Positions 45,901-52,663 of a DNA stretch of 64,000 nucleotides are shown piece after piece (the stretch's first letter is position 1; every line of letters starts with the position of its first letter). The DNA is taken from assembly GCA_934203105.1 (NCBI GenBank), contig CAKPYQ010000005.1, forward strand, positions 10,594 to 74,593, written 5' to 3'. Made by a program: the position numbers and the translations under genes. The notes under the pieces are model-generated. The model was not told the origin of the DNA, did no database searches, and was given only the letters and a program-made list of their open reading frames with translations. The DNA comes from an uncultured Alphaproteobacteria bacterium. Lineage in GTDB: Bacteria; Pseudomonadota; Alphaproteobacteria; CAAHEQ01; UBA3637.

Positions 45901-46480
45901 ATTGCACTCCGGACGCAATGTTAACATCTTGGTTTTGGATACCGGTGTTTACTCGAATACTGGCGGACAGAAATCCAAAGCAACACCGATCGGTGCTTCT
46001 GCGAAGTTTGCTGTTGCCGGTAATGATTTGCCGACAAAAGACTTGGGTATGATCGCTATGGGTTCTGAAAACGTTTATGTTGCAAAAGTGTCTATCGGTG
46101 CAAACGATATGCAAGCGATTAAAGCGTTTACGGAAGCTGAATCATTCAACGGTCCGTCATTGATTATTGCGTATGCACACTGTATCGCTCACGGATACGA
46201 TATCGGGACACAAGGTTTGGAGCACCAAAAATTGGCTGTATCCAGCGGTTTGTGGCCGTTGTATCGTTTTGATCCGCGTTTGTTGGCCGAAGGCAAAGTT
46301 CCTTTGCAACTGGACAGCAAAAAGACAACAGATGTTGCGGACTTTATGGCATTGGAAACACGTTTCAAGATTGTTGCTCGTGCTGATAAAGAACGTTATG
46401 AACGTTTGGTTCAAATGGCGCAAGGTCGTATTGAAAACAGATTGAAACTGTATGACCATTTAGCAAAACCGGAAGTTTAA
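42962..46480 (+). CDS. nifJ: Pyruvate:ferredoxin (flavodoxin) oxidoreductase
   Basis: The product is 1172 residues, the full single-chain form. The N-terminal pyruvate-binding domain has YPITPSSPMGEWAD. Two 4Fe-4S motifs occur at about residues 685-700 (CIQCGKCAMVCP) and 740-752 (CTGCGLCASVCP), with a third-cluster CAGCGE near 816. The C-terminal thiamine pyrophosphate domain has GDGWAYDIGYGGLDH. It oxidises pyruvate to acetyl-CoA and reduces ferredoxin, and is oxygen sensitive. Codon use is strongly biased, like the ribosomal genes, suggesting high expression. Confidence 0.97.
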   Translation: MAQKMKMMDGNEAAASVAHRLNEVSIIYPITPSSPMGEWADAWSAAGIRNIWGKLPTVVEMQSEAGAIGAVHGSLQAGSLTTTYTASQGLLLMIPNMYKIAGELTPFVMHVAARALAYHALSIFGDHSDVMACRQTGFAMIASNSVQEAGDFAAIAQMATLKSRVPFLHFFDGFRTSHEINKATTLSDDELKALMEGLDTHFVAKHALTPDKPMIRGTAQNPDVFFQTREASNVYYNRVPELVEESMRKFEEVTGRAYHLVDYVGAEDAENVIVVMGSAGETAEETAKYLNAHGEKVGVAKVHLYRPFPAKAFVEALPKTVKVLQVLDRTKESGSMGEPLYLDVVAAVTEMGLNVKVLGGRYGLSSKDFTPAMAKAVFENTTKNHFTVGINDDVTHLSLDYDEHFDIAGSDVTRCIFFGLGADGTVGANKNSIKIIADADGAYGQAYFVYDSKKSGAMTTSHLRFAKHPIKAPYLISKASFVAVHHMPFMEKIDMTSCLADNGVLLLNSPIPADQIWNHLPREVQQDVVNKHAKVYTIDAVEVAKKTGMGRRINTIMQTCFFAISGVLPKDEAIEKIKKYAEKTYAKKGPEIVAANIAAIDGSLEHLHEVKVEGVTSTHTRQAGVPADAPEFLQKITSKIIEGKGEQMAVSEFADVVDGTWPTATTQYEKRCIATEVPDWNSELCIQCGKCAMVCPHAAIRLKVAKPEALKDAPAGFKSADFKGKEFAGDKFIVQCSSEDCTGCGLCASVCPSKNRQNPDEKALMMQPIEKNFEQNVANWNFFKNLPEVDRTAIEPKLVKNVELLQPLFEFSGACAGCGETPYIKLMSQLFGDRALIANATGCSSIYGGNLPTTPYAKDACGRGPAWANSLFEDNAEFGLGMRYSVDSKKEFAEELLKGLETQVGGDLTNAILTADQSNEAGLKAQRERVAELKKKLETISDDKAKLLAPLADYLVKKSVWIFGGDGWAYDIGYGGLDHVLHSGRNVNILVLDTGVYSNTGGQKSKATPIGASAKFAVAGNDLPTKDLGMIAMGSENVYVAKVSIGANDMQAIKAFTEAESFNGPSLIIAYAHCIAHGYDIGTQGLEHQKLAVSSGLWPLYRFDPRLLAEGKVPLQLDSKKTTDVADFMALETRFKIVARADKERYERLVQMAQGRIENRLKLYDHLAKPEV

Positions 46481-46501
46481 TTTCGGGATTGAAAAGAAAG
46501 G

Positions 46502-46531
46502 CTCCCTCGTTTTTACGGGGGAGTTTTTTTT
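46502..46531 (+). terminator. Intrinsic terminator after nifJ
   Basis: CTCCCTCGT pairs with ACGGGGGAG (one G-T pair) around a TTTT loop, then a run of eight T. Confidence 0.92.
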
Positions 46532-46555
46532 ATTTTGTGTTGGGTGCTCTGCTTC

Positions 46556-46580
46556 GTCATTTTGAGCAACGCGAAGAAGC
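46556..46580 (+). repeat. Dispersed repeat A, diverged copy
   Basis: It starts GTCATTTTGAGC and continues with GCGAAGAAGC, two mismatches or so from the better copies at 46701, 63400 and 63441. Confidence 0.65.
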
Positions 46581-46600
46581 TTTTGAAGTTGTGGCAATAC

Positions 46601-46664
46601 GTGCCAAAGTGGGGGACGCGAAAATTTTCGCGCGGCGCGTCCTCCACTTTAAAAAAGGCTGTTA
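46601..46664 (+). repeat. Dispersed repeat B with inverted arms
   Basis: GCCAAAGTGGGGGA here recurs exactly at 63482. In this copy the 15-base arm 46606-46620 is matched by its inverse at 46636-46650 with one mismatch. The loop is itself palindromic (CGCGAAAATTTTCGCG, 46617-46632), so a long hairpin is possible. The AAAGGCTGT-like end also recurs in the second copy. Confidence 0.75.
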
Positions 46665-46700
46665 AAATGCACTGTCATTTTGATGCCATTTATCCCGCCG

Positions 46701-46727
46701 GTCATTCTGAGCAATAGCGAAGAATCT
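46701..46727 (+). repeat. Dispersed repeat A
   Basis: GTCATTCTGAGC, a variable centre, then AGCGAAGAATCT, 27 bases in all. It matches the copies at 63400 and 63441 except in the centre. Confidence 0.85.
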
Positions 46728-46856
46728 CTTTATTTCTGCGTAACGTCAAATGTGTAGCGCGCCAATCCCCGCGCGTCCGCACCGCACATTTTTGTTTCAG
46801 ATATTTTCTTCACGTTTTCTCTTTTTTTGATGTCAATAGATGTTTTTGTCGTTTAA

Positions 46857-47010
46857 ATTAAGCAAAATTGTCGTCAGTTTGAAAATCTTACAGATAAAAA
46901 GAGCGCTTTCCATATCGCCGCAAAGTTATCGGATTCTAAATTTGATATAATTGCTTTAAATATATTAAAAAACTTTAAAAAAGTGGTTGACAACGCAGAA
47001 AAAGTGGTGT
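46857..47010 (+). pseudogene. Possible remnant of an ankyrin-repeat gene
   Basis: A frame open from 46857 to 47129 without ATG reads QFENLTDKKSAFHIAAK then LSDSKFDIIALNILKNFKKV. The D-K-x-S-A-F-H-I-A-A-K pattern followed by F-D-I-I-x-L-x-I-L resembles one ankyrin repeat. The S10 promoter lies over its 3' part. It is short and could be chance. Confidence 0.33.
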
Positions 47011-47015
47011 ATTAT
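46987..47015 (+). promoter_or_regulatory. Predicted promoter of the S10 ribosomal operon
   Basis: TTGACA at 46987 and TATTAT at 47010 are 17 bases apart (TATACT at 47013 is an alternative -10 at 20). The leader to rpsJ is about 200 bases. Confidence 0.7.
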
Positions 47016-47036
47016 ACTTCTACTTTCCAAGGCGGT

Positions 47037-47055
47037 GAAGGTATTAAAAACCTTC
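47037..47055 (+). promoter_or_regulatory. First hairpin of the S10 leader
   Basis: GAAGGT pairs with ACCTTC around a seven-base A/T loop, about 15 bases from the expected transcript start. Confidence 0.5.
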
Positions 47056-47122
47056 CTAACGTCTTGTTCTTAAGGGTTCCGAACAGGCGGGCAGAGCTTC
47101 CGTTTTTGATTCGGGGCAGGTT

Positions 47123-47160
47123 CTTTTAGCTGCTCGAAATGGTTGCTAAAAGGTTTTTTT
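47123..47160 (+). terminator. Terminator-like hairpin (possible attenuator) in the S10 leader
   Basis: CTTTTAGC pairs with GCTAAAAG around a 14-base loop and is followed by GTTTTTTT, the shape of an intrinsic terminator. It lies between the predicted promoter and rpsJ, with no gene before it to terminate, so attenuation is plausible. Confidence 0.6.
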
Positions 47161-47219
47161 ATTATATATAAAGGACGTTTAAATCGTTTCGAGTACACTA
47201 GGTAAGGTAAAGAAAAAAA

Positions 47220-47528
47220 ATGGATAATCAAAATATCAGAATTCGCTTGAAAGCGTTTGACCACCGGTTGTTAGATCAATCAACCCGTGAAATCGTCAAT
47301 ACGGCGAAGAGAACCGGAGCTGAAGTAAAAGGCCCGATTCCATTGCCGACTCGTATTGAAAAGTTTACTGTGAACCGTTCACCGCACGTTGACAAAAAAT
47401 CACGTGAACAGTTCGAAATCCGTACACACAAACGTGTATTGGATATTGTTAACCCGACTCCGCAAACAGTCGATGCTTTGATGAAGCTTGACTTGTCTGC
47501 CGGCGTTGATGTCGAAATTAAATTATAA
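47220..47528 (+). CDS. rpsJ: 30S ribosomal protein S10
   Basis: The 102-residue product (IRIRLKAFDHRLLDQST, GPIPLPTRIEKFTVNRSPH, then SREQFEIRTHKR) is standard S10, also known as transcription antitermination factor NusE. It opens the S10 operon. The Shine-Dalgarno match is modest (AAGGTAAAG). Its place behind an attenuator-like hairpin makes it the likely control point for the whole cluster. Confidence 0.98.
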   Translation: MDNQNIRIRLKAFDHRLLDQSTREIVNTAKRTGAEVKGPIPLPTRIEKFTVNRSPHVDKKSREQFEIRTHKRVLDIVNPTPQTVDALMKLDLSAGVDVEIKL

Positions 47529-47539
47529 AGGAGCCGATT

Positions 47540-48268
47540 ATGCGTTCAGGTATTATTGCACAAAAAGTCGGTATGACCCGTTTGTTTACTGCCGAAGGCA
47601 ATCACGTTCCAGTGACTGTTTTGAAGGTGGATAATTGTGAAGTTGTCGGTGTTCGTTCGAAAGAAAAAGACGGCTATGTCGCATTGCAAGTCGGTGCAGG
47701 CAACGTCAAAGATAAACACACAGCGAAACCGCAACGTGTTGCGTTTGCAAAAGCAAATGTTGCTCCGAAGAAAAAAGTTGTTGAATTCCGTGTTTCCGAA
47801 GATTGCGTTGTTCCGGTCGGCAGCGAATTTGGTGTTAACCATTTCGTAAAAGGTCAATTTGTTGACGTGACAGGAACTTCTATCGGTAAAGGTTATGCCG
47901 GTGTTATGAAACGCTGGAACTTTTCCGGTGATAACGCGACGCACGGTGTTTCTTTGACACACCGTTCCGGTGGTTCAACCGGTCAATGCCAAGATCCGGG
48001 TAAAGTTTTCAAAAACAAAAAGATGCCTGGTCATATGGGTGCTGAACAAGTGACCGTTCAAAACTTGCAAGTCGTTGATTTGGACGAAGCAAAAGGTTTG
48101 ATTATGGTCAAAGGTGCTGTTCCCGGATTTGATGGGAATGTTGTTATTGTAAAAGATGCTGTGAAGCGTGCGTTGCATAAAGATGCTCCGATTCCGGCCG
48201 GTTTGAAAGCAAAACAAGAAGTTGCTGAACAACCTGCTGAAGCTCCGGCAGAAGAAGTAAAGGAATAA
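47540..48268 (+). CDS. rplC: 50S ribosomal protein L3
   Basis: The 242-residue product has the L3 core (GIIAQKVGMTRLF, HRSGGSTGQCQDPGKVFKNK, MPGHMGAEQVTVQNL). A C-terminal extension of about 25 residues, rich in Glu, Pro and Ala and ending EEVKE, is absent from typical L3. The codons for EVKE carry AAAGGA, which serves as ribosome binding site for rplD. L3 is an early 23S binder near the peptidyl transferase centre. Confidence 0.97.
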   Translation: MRSGIIAQKVGMTRLFTAEGNHVPVTVLKVDNCEVVGVRSKEKDGYVALQVGAGNVKDKHTAKPQRVAFAKANVAPKKKVVEFRVSEDCVVPVGSEFGVNHFVKGQFVDVTGTSIGKGYAGVMKRWNFSGDNATHGVSLTHRSGGSTGQCQDPGKVFKNKKMPGHMGAEQVTVQNLQVVDLDEAKGLIMVKGAVPGFDGNVVIVKDAVKRALHKDAPIPAGLKAKQEVAEQPAEAPAEEVKE

Positions 48269-48274
48269 CGGACG

Positions 48275-48895
48275 ATGAAATACGACGTTATCAATTTGGA
48301 AAATAAGAAAGTTGAATCGATTGACTTGTTGGATGCCATTTTCGGTGTCGAAGTCAGACCTGATATTCTTTCTCGTGTTGTGAATTGGCAATTGGCAAAA
48401 CGCCGCGCCGGTACACACTCGGTTAAAAATTTAAGCACAGTTTCCGGTACAACCAAGAAACCGTTCCGTCAAAAAGGACGCGGTGCTGCACGTCAAGGTA
48501 CTTTGCGTGCGCCGGAATTCAGACACGGTGCGGTTGCTTTTGGTCCGGTCGTTCGTTCGCACGAATATGACTTGAACAAAAAAATCCGTAAATTGGGTTT
48601 GAAATGTGCTTTGTCGGCCAAAGCTAAAGACGGTAAGCTCTTTATTTTGGACGCAGCCAAAGCAGCCACTCCGAAAACAAAAGATTTGAAAAATGCTTTT
48701 GATAAATTGGGTTGGACATCTGCTTTGATTTTGGGTGGTGCAAAATTGGACGATAATTTCGCCCTTGCATCTGGTAATATTGTCGGCATTGATGTCCTCG
48801 CGGATGCAGGAGCCAATGTCTATGACATTCTCCGTCGCGATACTTTGGTATTGACGAAAGAGACTGTTTCCTACTTGGAGGCTCTGTTAAAATAA
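48275..48895 (+). CDS. rplD: 50S ribosomal protein L4
   Basis: The 206-residue product has SVKNLSTVSGTTKKPFRQKG, matching the L4 loop that lines the exit tunnel, and GAARQGTLRAPEFRHG. In enterobacteria L4 also represses the S10 operon by attenuation; whether that holds here is unknown, though this operon does have a terminator-like leader. Its stop overlaps the rplW start by one base. Confidence 0.97.
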   Translation: MKYDVINLENKKVESIDLLDAIFGVEVRPDILSRVVNWQLAKRRAGTHSVKNLSTVSGTTKKPFRQKGRGAARQGTLRAPEFRHGAVAFGPVVRSHEYDLNKKIRKLGLKCALSAKAKDGKLFILDAAKAATPKTKDLKNAFDKLGWTSALILGGAKLDDNFALASGNIVGIDVLADAGANVYDILRRDTLVLTKETVSYLEALLK

Positions 48896-49221
48896 TGAAA
48901 AAGACGACAGTAAAAGAAGCCAAAACTGAAATGACAGACCGTTTGTACGCTGTATTGCGTCGCCCTGTGATTACAGAAAAGGCTATGAAGGTTTCCGAAC
49001 AAGGACAAGTGACTTTCACTGTTCCTATGGACGCAACAAAGCCTGAAATTAAAAAGGCTGTTGAAGGTGTGTTCGGAGTTAAGGTAAAAGCTGTTAACAC
49101 TTTATGTGTTGCTGGAAAATCAAAAATGTTCCGCGGCCAAAAAGGTGTCCGTAGCGATTTCAAAAAAGCGATCGTGACTTTAGTTGACGGTGAAAAATTA
49201 GATGTGACAGGAATAAAGTAA
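48895..49221 (+). CDS. rplW: 50S ribosomal protein L23
   Basis: The 108-residue product has YAVLRRPVITEKAMKVSEQG and the C-terminal beta-hairpin VKAVNTLCVAGKSKMFRG of L23, the exit-site docking point for SRP and trigger factor. It starts in TAATG at the rplD stop; an internal ATG at residue 13 (MTDRLYAVL) is an alternative. The next gene starts two bases on. Confidence 0.96.
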   Translation: MKKTTVKEAKTEMTDRLYAVLRRPVITEKAMKVSEQGQVTFTVPMDATKPEIKKAVEGVFGVKVKAVNTLCVAGKSKMFRGQKGVRSDFKKAIVTLVDGEKLDVTGIK

Positions 49222-49222
49222 A

Positions 49223-50050
49223 ATGGCTTTGAAAACTTATACGCCAGTGACACCTGCGATTAGACATTTGATTGCGATTGACCGCAGCGAATTGTACAAA
49301 GGTGCTCCTGTAAAAACATTGACCGAAGGACTGAAAAGCTCCGGTGGTCGTAACAACCATGGACATATCACCAGCCGTCACCGCGGTGGTGGTCATAAGC
49401 GTGCTTATCGTGTGATTGATTTCAGACGCGATAAAAAAGATATGATCGCTACGGTTGATCGCTTAGAATATGATCCGAACAGAACAGCATTTATTGCTTT
49501 GGTTACATACGAAGACGGTGTACAAGCTTACATTTTGGCACCGCAACGTTTGAAAGCCGGTGATAAAGTTGTTTCTGGTGAAAAAGTAGACATTAAACCG
49601 GGTAACGCTATGCCGTTAAAGAACATGCCGGTCGGTACAATCGTTCACAATGTTGAATTGAAACCGGGTCGCGGCGGTCAAATGGCTCGTTCTGCTGGTT
49701 GCTATGCACAATTGATTGGTAAAGACGGCGGCTACGCTCAATTGCGTATGAACTCCGGCGAATTACGTATGGTGCGTGGTGAATGTTTGGCTTCTATCGG
49801 CGCTGTTTCGAACGCTGATCAACAAAACACAACTTTGGCAAAAGCCGGTCGTGCTCGTTGGTTGGGTATTCGTCCGCAAACTCGTGGTATTGCAATGAAC
49901 CCGGTTGATCACCCGCATGGTGGTCGTACAAACGGTGGTCAAGCACCTGCTACACCTTGGGGTAAATGCACTCGCGGTATGAAGACTCGTACAAACAAAA
50001 AGACAGACCATTTAATTATGCGTTCTCGTCATTTGAATAAAAAGAAATAG
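49223..50050 (+). CDS. rplB: 50S ribosomal protein L2
   Basis: The 275-residue product starts ALKTYTPVTPAIRHL and contains GGRNNHGHITSRHRGGGHK, KPGRGGQMARSAG and the C-terminal MNPVDHPHGGRTNGG, where the conserved His near the peptidyl transferase centre lies. Length and motifs are normal for L2. Confidence 0.98.
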   Translation: MALKTYTPVTPAIRHLIAIDRSELYKGAPVKTLTEGLKSSGGRNNHGHITSRHRGGGHKRAYRVIDFRRDKKDMIATVDRLEYDPNRTAFIALVTYEDGVQAYILAPQRLKAGDKVVSGEKVDIKPGNAMPLKNMPVGTIVHNVELKPGRGGQMARSAGCYAQLIGKDGGYAQLRMNSGELRMVRGECLASIGAVSNADQQNTTLAKAGRARWLGIRPQTRGIAMNPVDHPHGGRTNGGQAPATPWGKCTRGMKTRTNKKTDHLIMRSRHLNKKK

Positions 50051-50060
50051 GAGAGACTAA

Positions 50061-50339
50061 ATGACTCGTTCAATTTGGAAAGGTCCTTTTGTTGACGGAT
50101 ATCTGTTCAAAAAAGCAGAAGCAGCTCATGCAGCCGGCCGTCACGAAGTGATTAAAACATGGTCTCGTCGTTCAACAATTTTGCCTGAATTTGTAGGCTT
50201 GACATTTGGTGTACATAATGGTAAAAAATTCATTCCGGTATTAGTGACCGAAAATATGGTTGGTCACAAGTTCGGTGAATTTGCACCGACTCGTACATTC
50301 AACGGCCATACAGCAGGCGACAAGAAAGCAAAGGTTTAA
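50061..50339 (+). CDS. rpsS: 30S ribosomal protein S19
   Basis: The 92-residue product (TRSIWKGPFVDGYLFKKAE, WSRRSTILPEFVGLT, HKFGEFAPTRTFNGH) is standard S19, which sits in the 30S head with S13. AGGAGAG precedes the start. It overlaps rplV by one base. Confidence 0.98.
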   Translation: MTRSIWKGPFVDGYLFKKAEAAHAAGRHEVIKTWSRRSTILPEFVGLTFGVHNGKKFIPVLVTENMVGHKFGEFAPTRTFNGHTAGDKKAKV

Positions 50340-50710
50340 TGACGATGGTTGAAGTAAAAGTAAAAAAAGAAGCAATGGCTAAAGCTCGTGCAATCCGCAC
50401 AAGTCCGCGTAAGTTAAATTTAGTTGCCGCTTCGATTCGTGGTATGGCAGTTGGAAAAGCTTTGTCTGAATTGACATTTTCCAAACGTCGTGTAGCCCAA
50501 GATGTGAAAAAAGTTCTGATGAGCGCTATTGCAAATGCAGAAAACAATCATAACTTGGATGTGGATCGTCTGATCGTAGCAGAAAGCTATGTCGGAAAAG
50601 CGATGATTATGAAACGTTATCATGCGATGGCAAAAGGCCGCGCTGGTCGTATCATCAAAGCGTTTTCGAATTTGACGATTGTCGTGCGTGAAAAAGAGGA
50701 GAAAGTCTAA
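50339..50710 (+). CDS. rplV: 50S ribosomal protein L22
   Basis: The 123-residue product has AKARAIRTSPRKLNLVAASI and, at the C-terminus, RYHAMAKGRAGRIIKAFSNL, the tunnel-lining hairpin region of L22. It starts in TAATG at the rpsS stop; ATG 50345 is an alternative start. Its own stop overlaps rpsC. Confidence 0.97.
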   Translation: MTMVEVKVKKEAMAKARAIRTSPRKLNLVAASIRGMAVGKALSELTFSKRRVAQDVKKVLMSAIANAENNHNLDVDRLIVAESYVGKAMIMKRYHAMAKGRAGRIIKAFSNLTIVVREKEEKV

Positions 50711-51381
50711 TGGGGCAGAAAGTTAATCCAAATGGTCTGCGTTTAGGCATCAATAAAACTTGGGATTCTCGTTGGTATGCCAGCAAGAAAGATTATGCCA
50801 AGTTGTTGCACGAAGACTTAAAAATCCGTGAATTTATCATGGACAAATTGGCAGCCGCAGGTATCAGTCGCGTTGTGATTGAACGTCCGGCTCAAAAAGC
50901 AAGAGTGACAATTTATTCGGCTCGTCCGGGTGTTGTAATTGGTAAGAAAGGTCAAGATATTGACGGATTGAAAAATCAATTGCAAAAAATTACCGGTTCT
51001 GAAGTCAGTTTAAATATTGTCGAAGTTCGTAAACCGGAACTGGACGCAACATTGGTTGCGGACGGCATTGCACAACAATTGGAAAAACGTGTGTCTTTCC
51101 GTCGTGCGATGAAACGTGCAGTTCAATCCGCTTTGCGTTTAGGCGCTCAAGGTATTCGTATCACTTGCGGTGGTCGTTTGGGCGGTGCGGAAATTGCGCG
51201 TGTGGAATGGTATCGTGAAGGACGTGTTCCTTTGCATACATTACGTGCTGATGTAGATTATGGAACAGCGACAGCGCACACAGCGTACGGTTGTTGTGGT
51301 ATTAAAGTCTGGATTTTCAAAGGTGAAATCATGGCTCATGACCCAATGGCGTCCGAAAAGCGCGTAGCTGACCAACATTAA
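50710..51381 (+). CDS. rpsC: 30S ribosomal protein S3
   Basis: The 223-residue product has the N-terminal GQKVNPNGLRLGINKTWDS, a KH domain with VVIGKKGQDIDGLK, and the C-terminal GAQGIRITCGGRLGGAEIAR of S3, which helps unwind mRNA at the entry site. It starts in TAATG at the rplV stop. Confidence 0.98.
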   Translation: MGQKVNPNGLRLGINKTWDSRWYASKKDYAKLLHEDLKIREFIMDKLAAAGISRVVIERPAQKARVTIYSARPGVVIGKKGQDIDGLKNQLQKITGSEVSLNIVEVRKPELDATLVADGIAQQLEKRVSFRRAMKRAVQSALRLGAQGIRITCGGRLGGAEIARVEWYREGRVPLHTLRADVDYGTATAHTAYGCCGIKVWIFKGEIMAHDPMASEKRVADQH

Positions 51382-51399
51382 AGAAAGGGCTATTGAAAA

Positions 51400-51822
51400 A
51401 TGTTAAGTCCAAAAAGAACAAAGTTTCGTAAGCAATTTAAAGGCCGTATTCACGGCTTGACAAAAGGTGCTTCGACCCTTGATTTCGGTTCTTTCGGTTT
51501 GAAAGCTTTGGAACCGGAACGTGTGACTGCGCGTCAAATTGAAGCAGCTCGTCGTGCAATTTCCCGTGCGATGAAGCGTCAAGGTAAAATGTGGATTCGT
51601 ATTTTCCCGGACGTTCCTGTTTCGAAAAAGCCGCCTGAAGTACGTCAAGGTAAAGGTAAAGGTTCAGTAGAATTCTGGGCATGCCGTGTCAAACCGGGTC
51701 GGATTATGTTTGAAATCGACGGTGTATCGGAAGAAGTCGCTCGCGAAGCGTTCGATTTAGCCGCTGCCAAATTGCCGATTAAGACAAAGTTCGTCACTCG
51801 TCTTGCAAGTGAAGAGGTTTAA
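51400..51822 (+). CDS. rplP: 50S ribosomal protein L16
   Basis: The 140-residue product (LSPKRTKFRKQFKGRI, IEAARRAISRAMKRQGKMWI, FPDVPVSKKPPEVRQGKGKG) is typical L16, located at the A site of the large subunit. It starts 18 bases after rpsC with AGAAAGG, and the next gene begins two bases after its stop. Confidence 0.98.
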   Translation: MLSPKRTKFRKQFKGRIHGLTKGASTLDFGSFGLKALEPERVTARQIEAARRAISRAMKRQGKMWIRIFPDVPVSKKPPEVRQGKGKGSVEFWACRVKPGRIMFEIDGVSEEVAREAFDLAAAKLPIKTKFVTRLASEEV

Positions 51823-51824
51823 TT

Positions 51825-52028
51825 ATGGTTAAAGTAAATGATTTAAGAGCAAAGTCTGATGAACAATTGGCCGAAATGGTACAAGAGTTGAATAAAGAGG
51901 CTTTGAATTTGCGCTTTTCACAAGCGACCGGACAGTTGGCGAATACAGCTCGTCGCCGTCAAGTTCGTCGTGAAATCGCAGCAATCAAGACGATTCAAAG
52001 TGAACGTCTGACAAAGAAAGGGGAATAA
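51825..52028 (+). CDS. rpmC: 50S ribosomal protein L29
   Basis: The 67-residue helical product (VKVNDLRAKSDEQLAEMVQE, LRFSQATGQLANTARRRQVR) is standard L29, a neighbour of L23 at the tunnel exit. AAGTGAAGAGG before the start is inside rplP. Confidence 0.97.
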   Translation: MVKVNDLRAKSDEQLAEMVQELNKEALNLRFSQATGQLANTARRRQVRREIAAIKTIQSERLTKKGE

Positions 52029-52031
52029 GAC

Positions 52032-52274
52032 ATGCCAAAACGTATATTACAAGGCGTTGTCGTCAGTGACAAAATGGATAAGACGGTTGTGGTTCGTGTG
52101 GAACGCCGTGTTATGCACCCTGTTTACAAAAAATACATCAAGAGCAGCAAAAATTATCATGCTCATGATGAAAACAATACGTGCAAAGTCGGTGACGTTG
52201 TTCGTATTGAAGAGTGCCGTCCGGTTTCAAAGACCGTATCTTGGGTCGTTGTAAATGAAGCGGCAGAACAATAA
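52032..52274 (+). CDS. rpsQ: 30S ribosomal protein S17
   Basis: The 80-residue product (PKRILQGVVVSDKMDKTVVV, HPVYKKYIKSSKNYHAHDE, IEECRPVSKTVSWVV) is standard S17, an early 16S binder. It starts three bases after rpmC, whose last codons (AAAGGGGA) supply the ribosome binding site. Confidence 0.98.
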   Translation: MPKRILQGVVVSDKMDKTVVVRVERRVMHPVYKKYIKSSKNYHAHDENNTCKVGDVVRIEECRPVSKTVSWVVVNEAAEQ

Positions 52275-52294
52275 ACAAGTAAGAGGAAAGCTAA

Positions 52295-52663
52295 ATGATT
52301 CAAATTAGTACTAACTTGGATGTGGCTGACAACTCCGGCGCTCGCCGCGTCAGCTGCATTAAGGTCCTCGGTGGCTCAAAGCGTAAGGTTGCATCTGTGG
52401 GCGACGTTATCGTTGTTTCCATTAAAGAAGCAATACCACGCGGGCGTGTTAAAAAAGGTGATGTTGCTCGTGCCGTCATCGTTCGTACGAAAAAAGAAAT
52501 TCGTCGTGCTGATGGTTCTGCAATTCGCTTTGACAGCAATGCCGCCGTTTTGATTAACAAAGATGGCGAGCCTATCGGTACCCGTATTTTTGGACCGGTG
52601 ACTCGTGAATTAAGAGCGAAGAACTATATGAAAATTATTTCTTTGGCTCCGGAGGTCTTATAA
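52295..52663 (+). CDS. rplN: 50S ribosomal protein L14
   Basis: The 122-residue product (MIQISTNLDVADNSGARRVS, GDVIVVSIKEAIPRGRVKKG, RIFGPVTRELRAKNYMKIIS) is standard L14, which forms an intersubunit bridge. AGAGGAAAG precedes the start. It overlaps rplX by one base. Confidence 0.98.
   Translation: MIQISTNLDVADNSGARRVSCIKVLGGSKRKVASVGDVIVVSIKEAIPRGRVKKGDVARAVIVRTKKEIRRADGSAIRFDSNAAVLINKDGEPIGTRIFGPVTRELRAKNYMKIISLAPEVL

Larger units (their letters stand above)
46481..47219. other. Gene-free region between nifJ and rpsJ
   Basis: In order it holds the nifJ terminator, two copies of a 27-base dispersed repeat flanking a second repeat with a long hairpin, an imperfect palindrome (about 46750-46791), a possible ankyrin-gene remnant, the S10 promoter and a structured leader. 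A 60-codon frame at 46535-46717 runs through the repeats and is not a credible gene. Confidence 0.8.

Noticed and set aside
46535..46717. 60-codon open frame downstream of nifJ
   Set aside because: It runs through the nifJ terminator tail and repeats A and B, has no ribosome binding site, and its codons follow the repeat sequence.
46701..46727. Repeat A copies as a CRISPR array
   Set aside because: Copies are few, spacers are not regular, and no cas genes are present.
46750..46791. GC-rich imperfect palindrome as a tRNA or small RNA gene
   Set aside because: It has outer arms AATGTG/CACATT and inner GCGCG arms but no tRNA-like stems or anticodon; it more likely belongs to the repeat patch.
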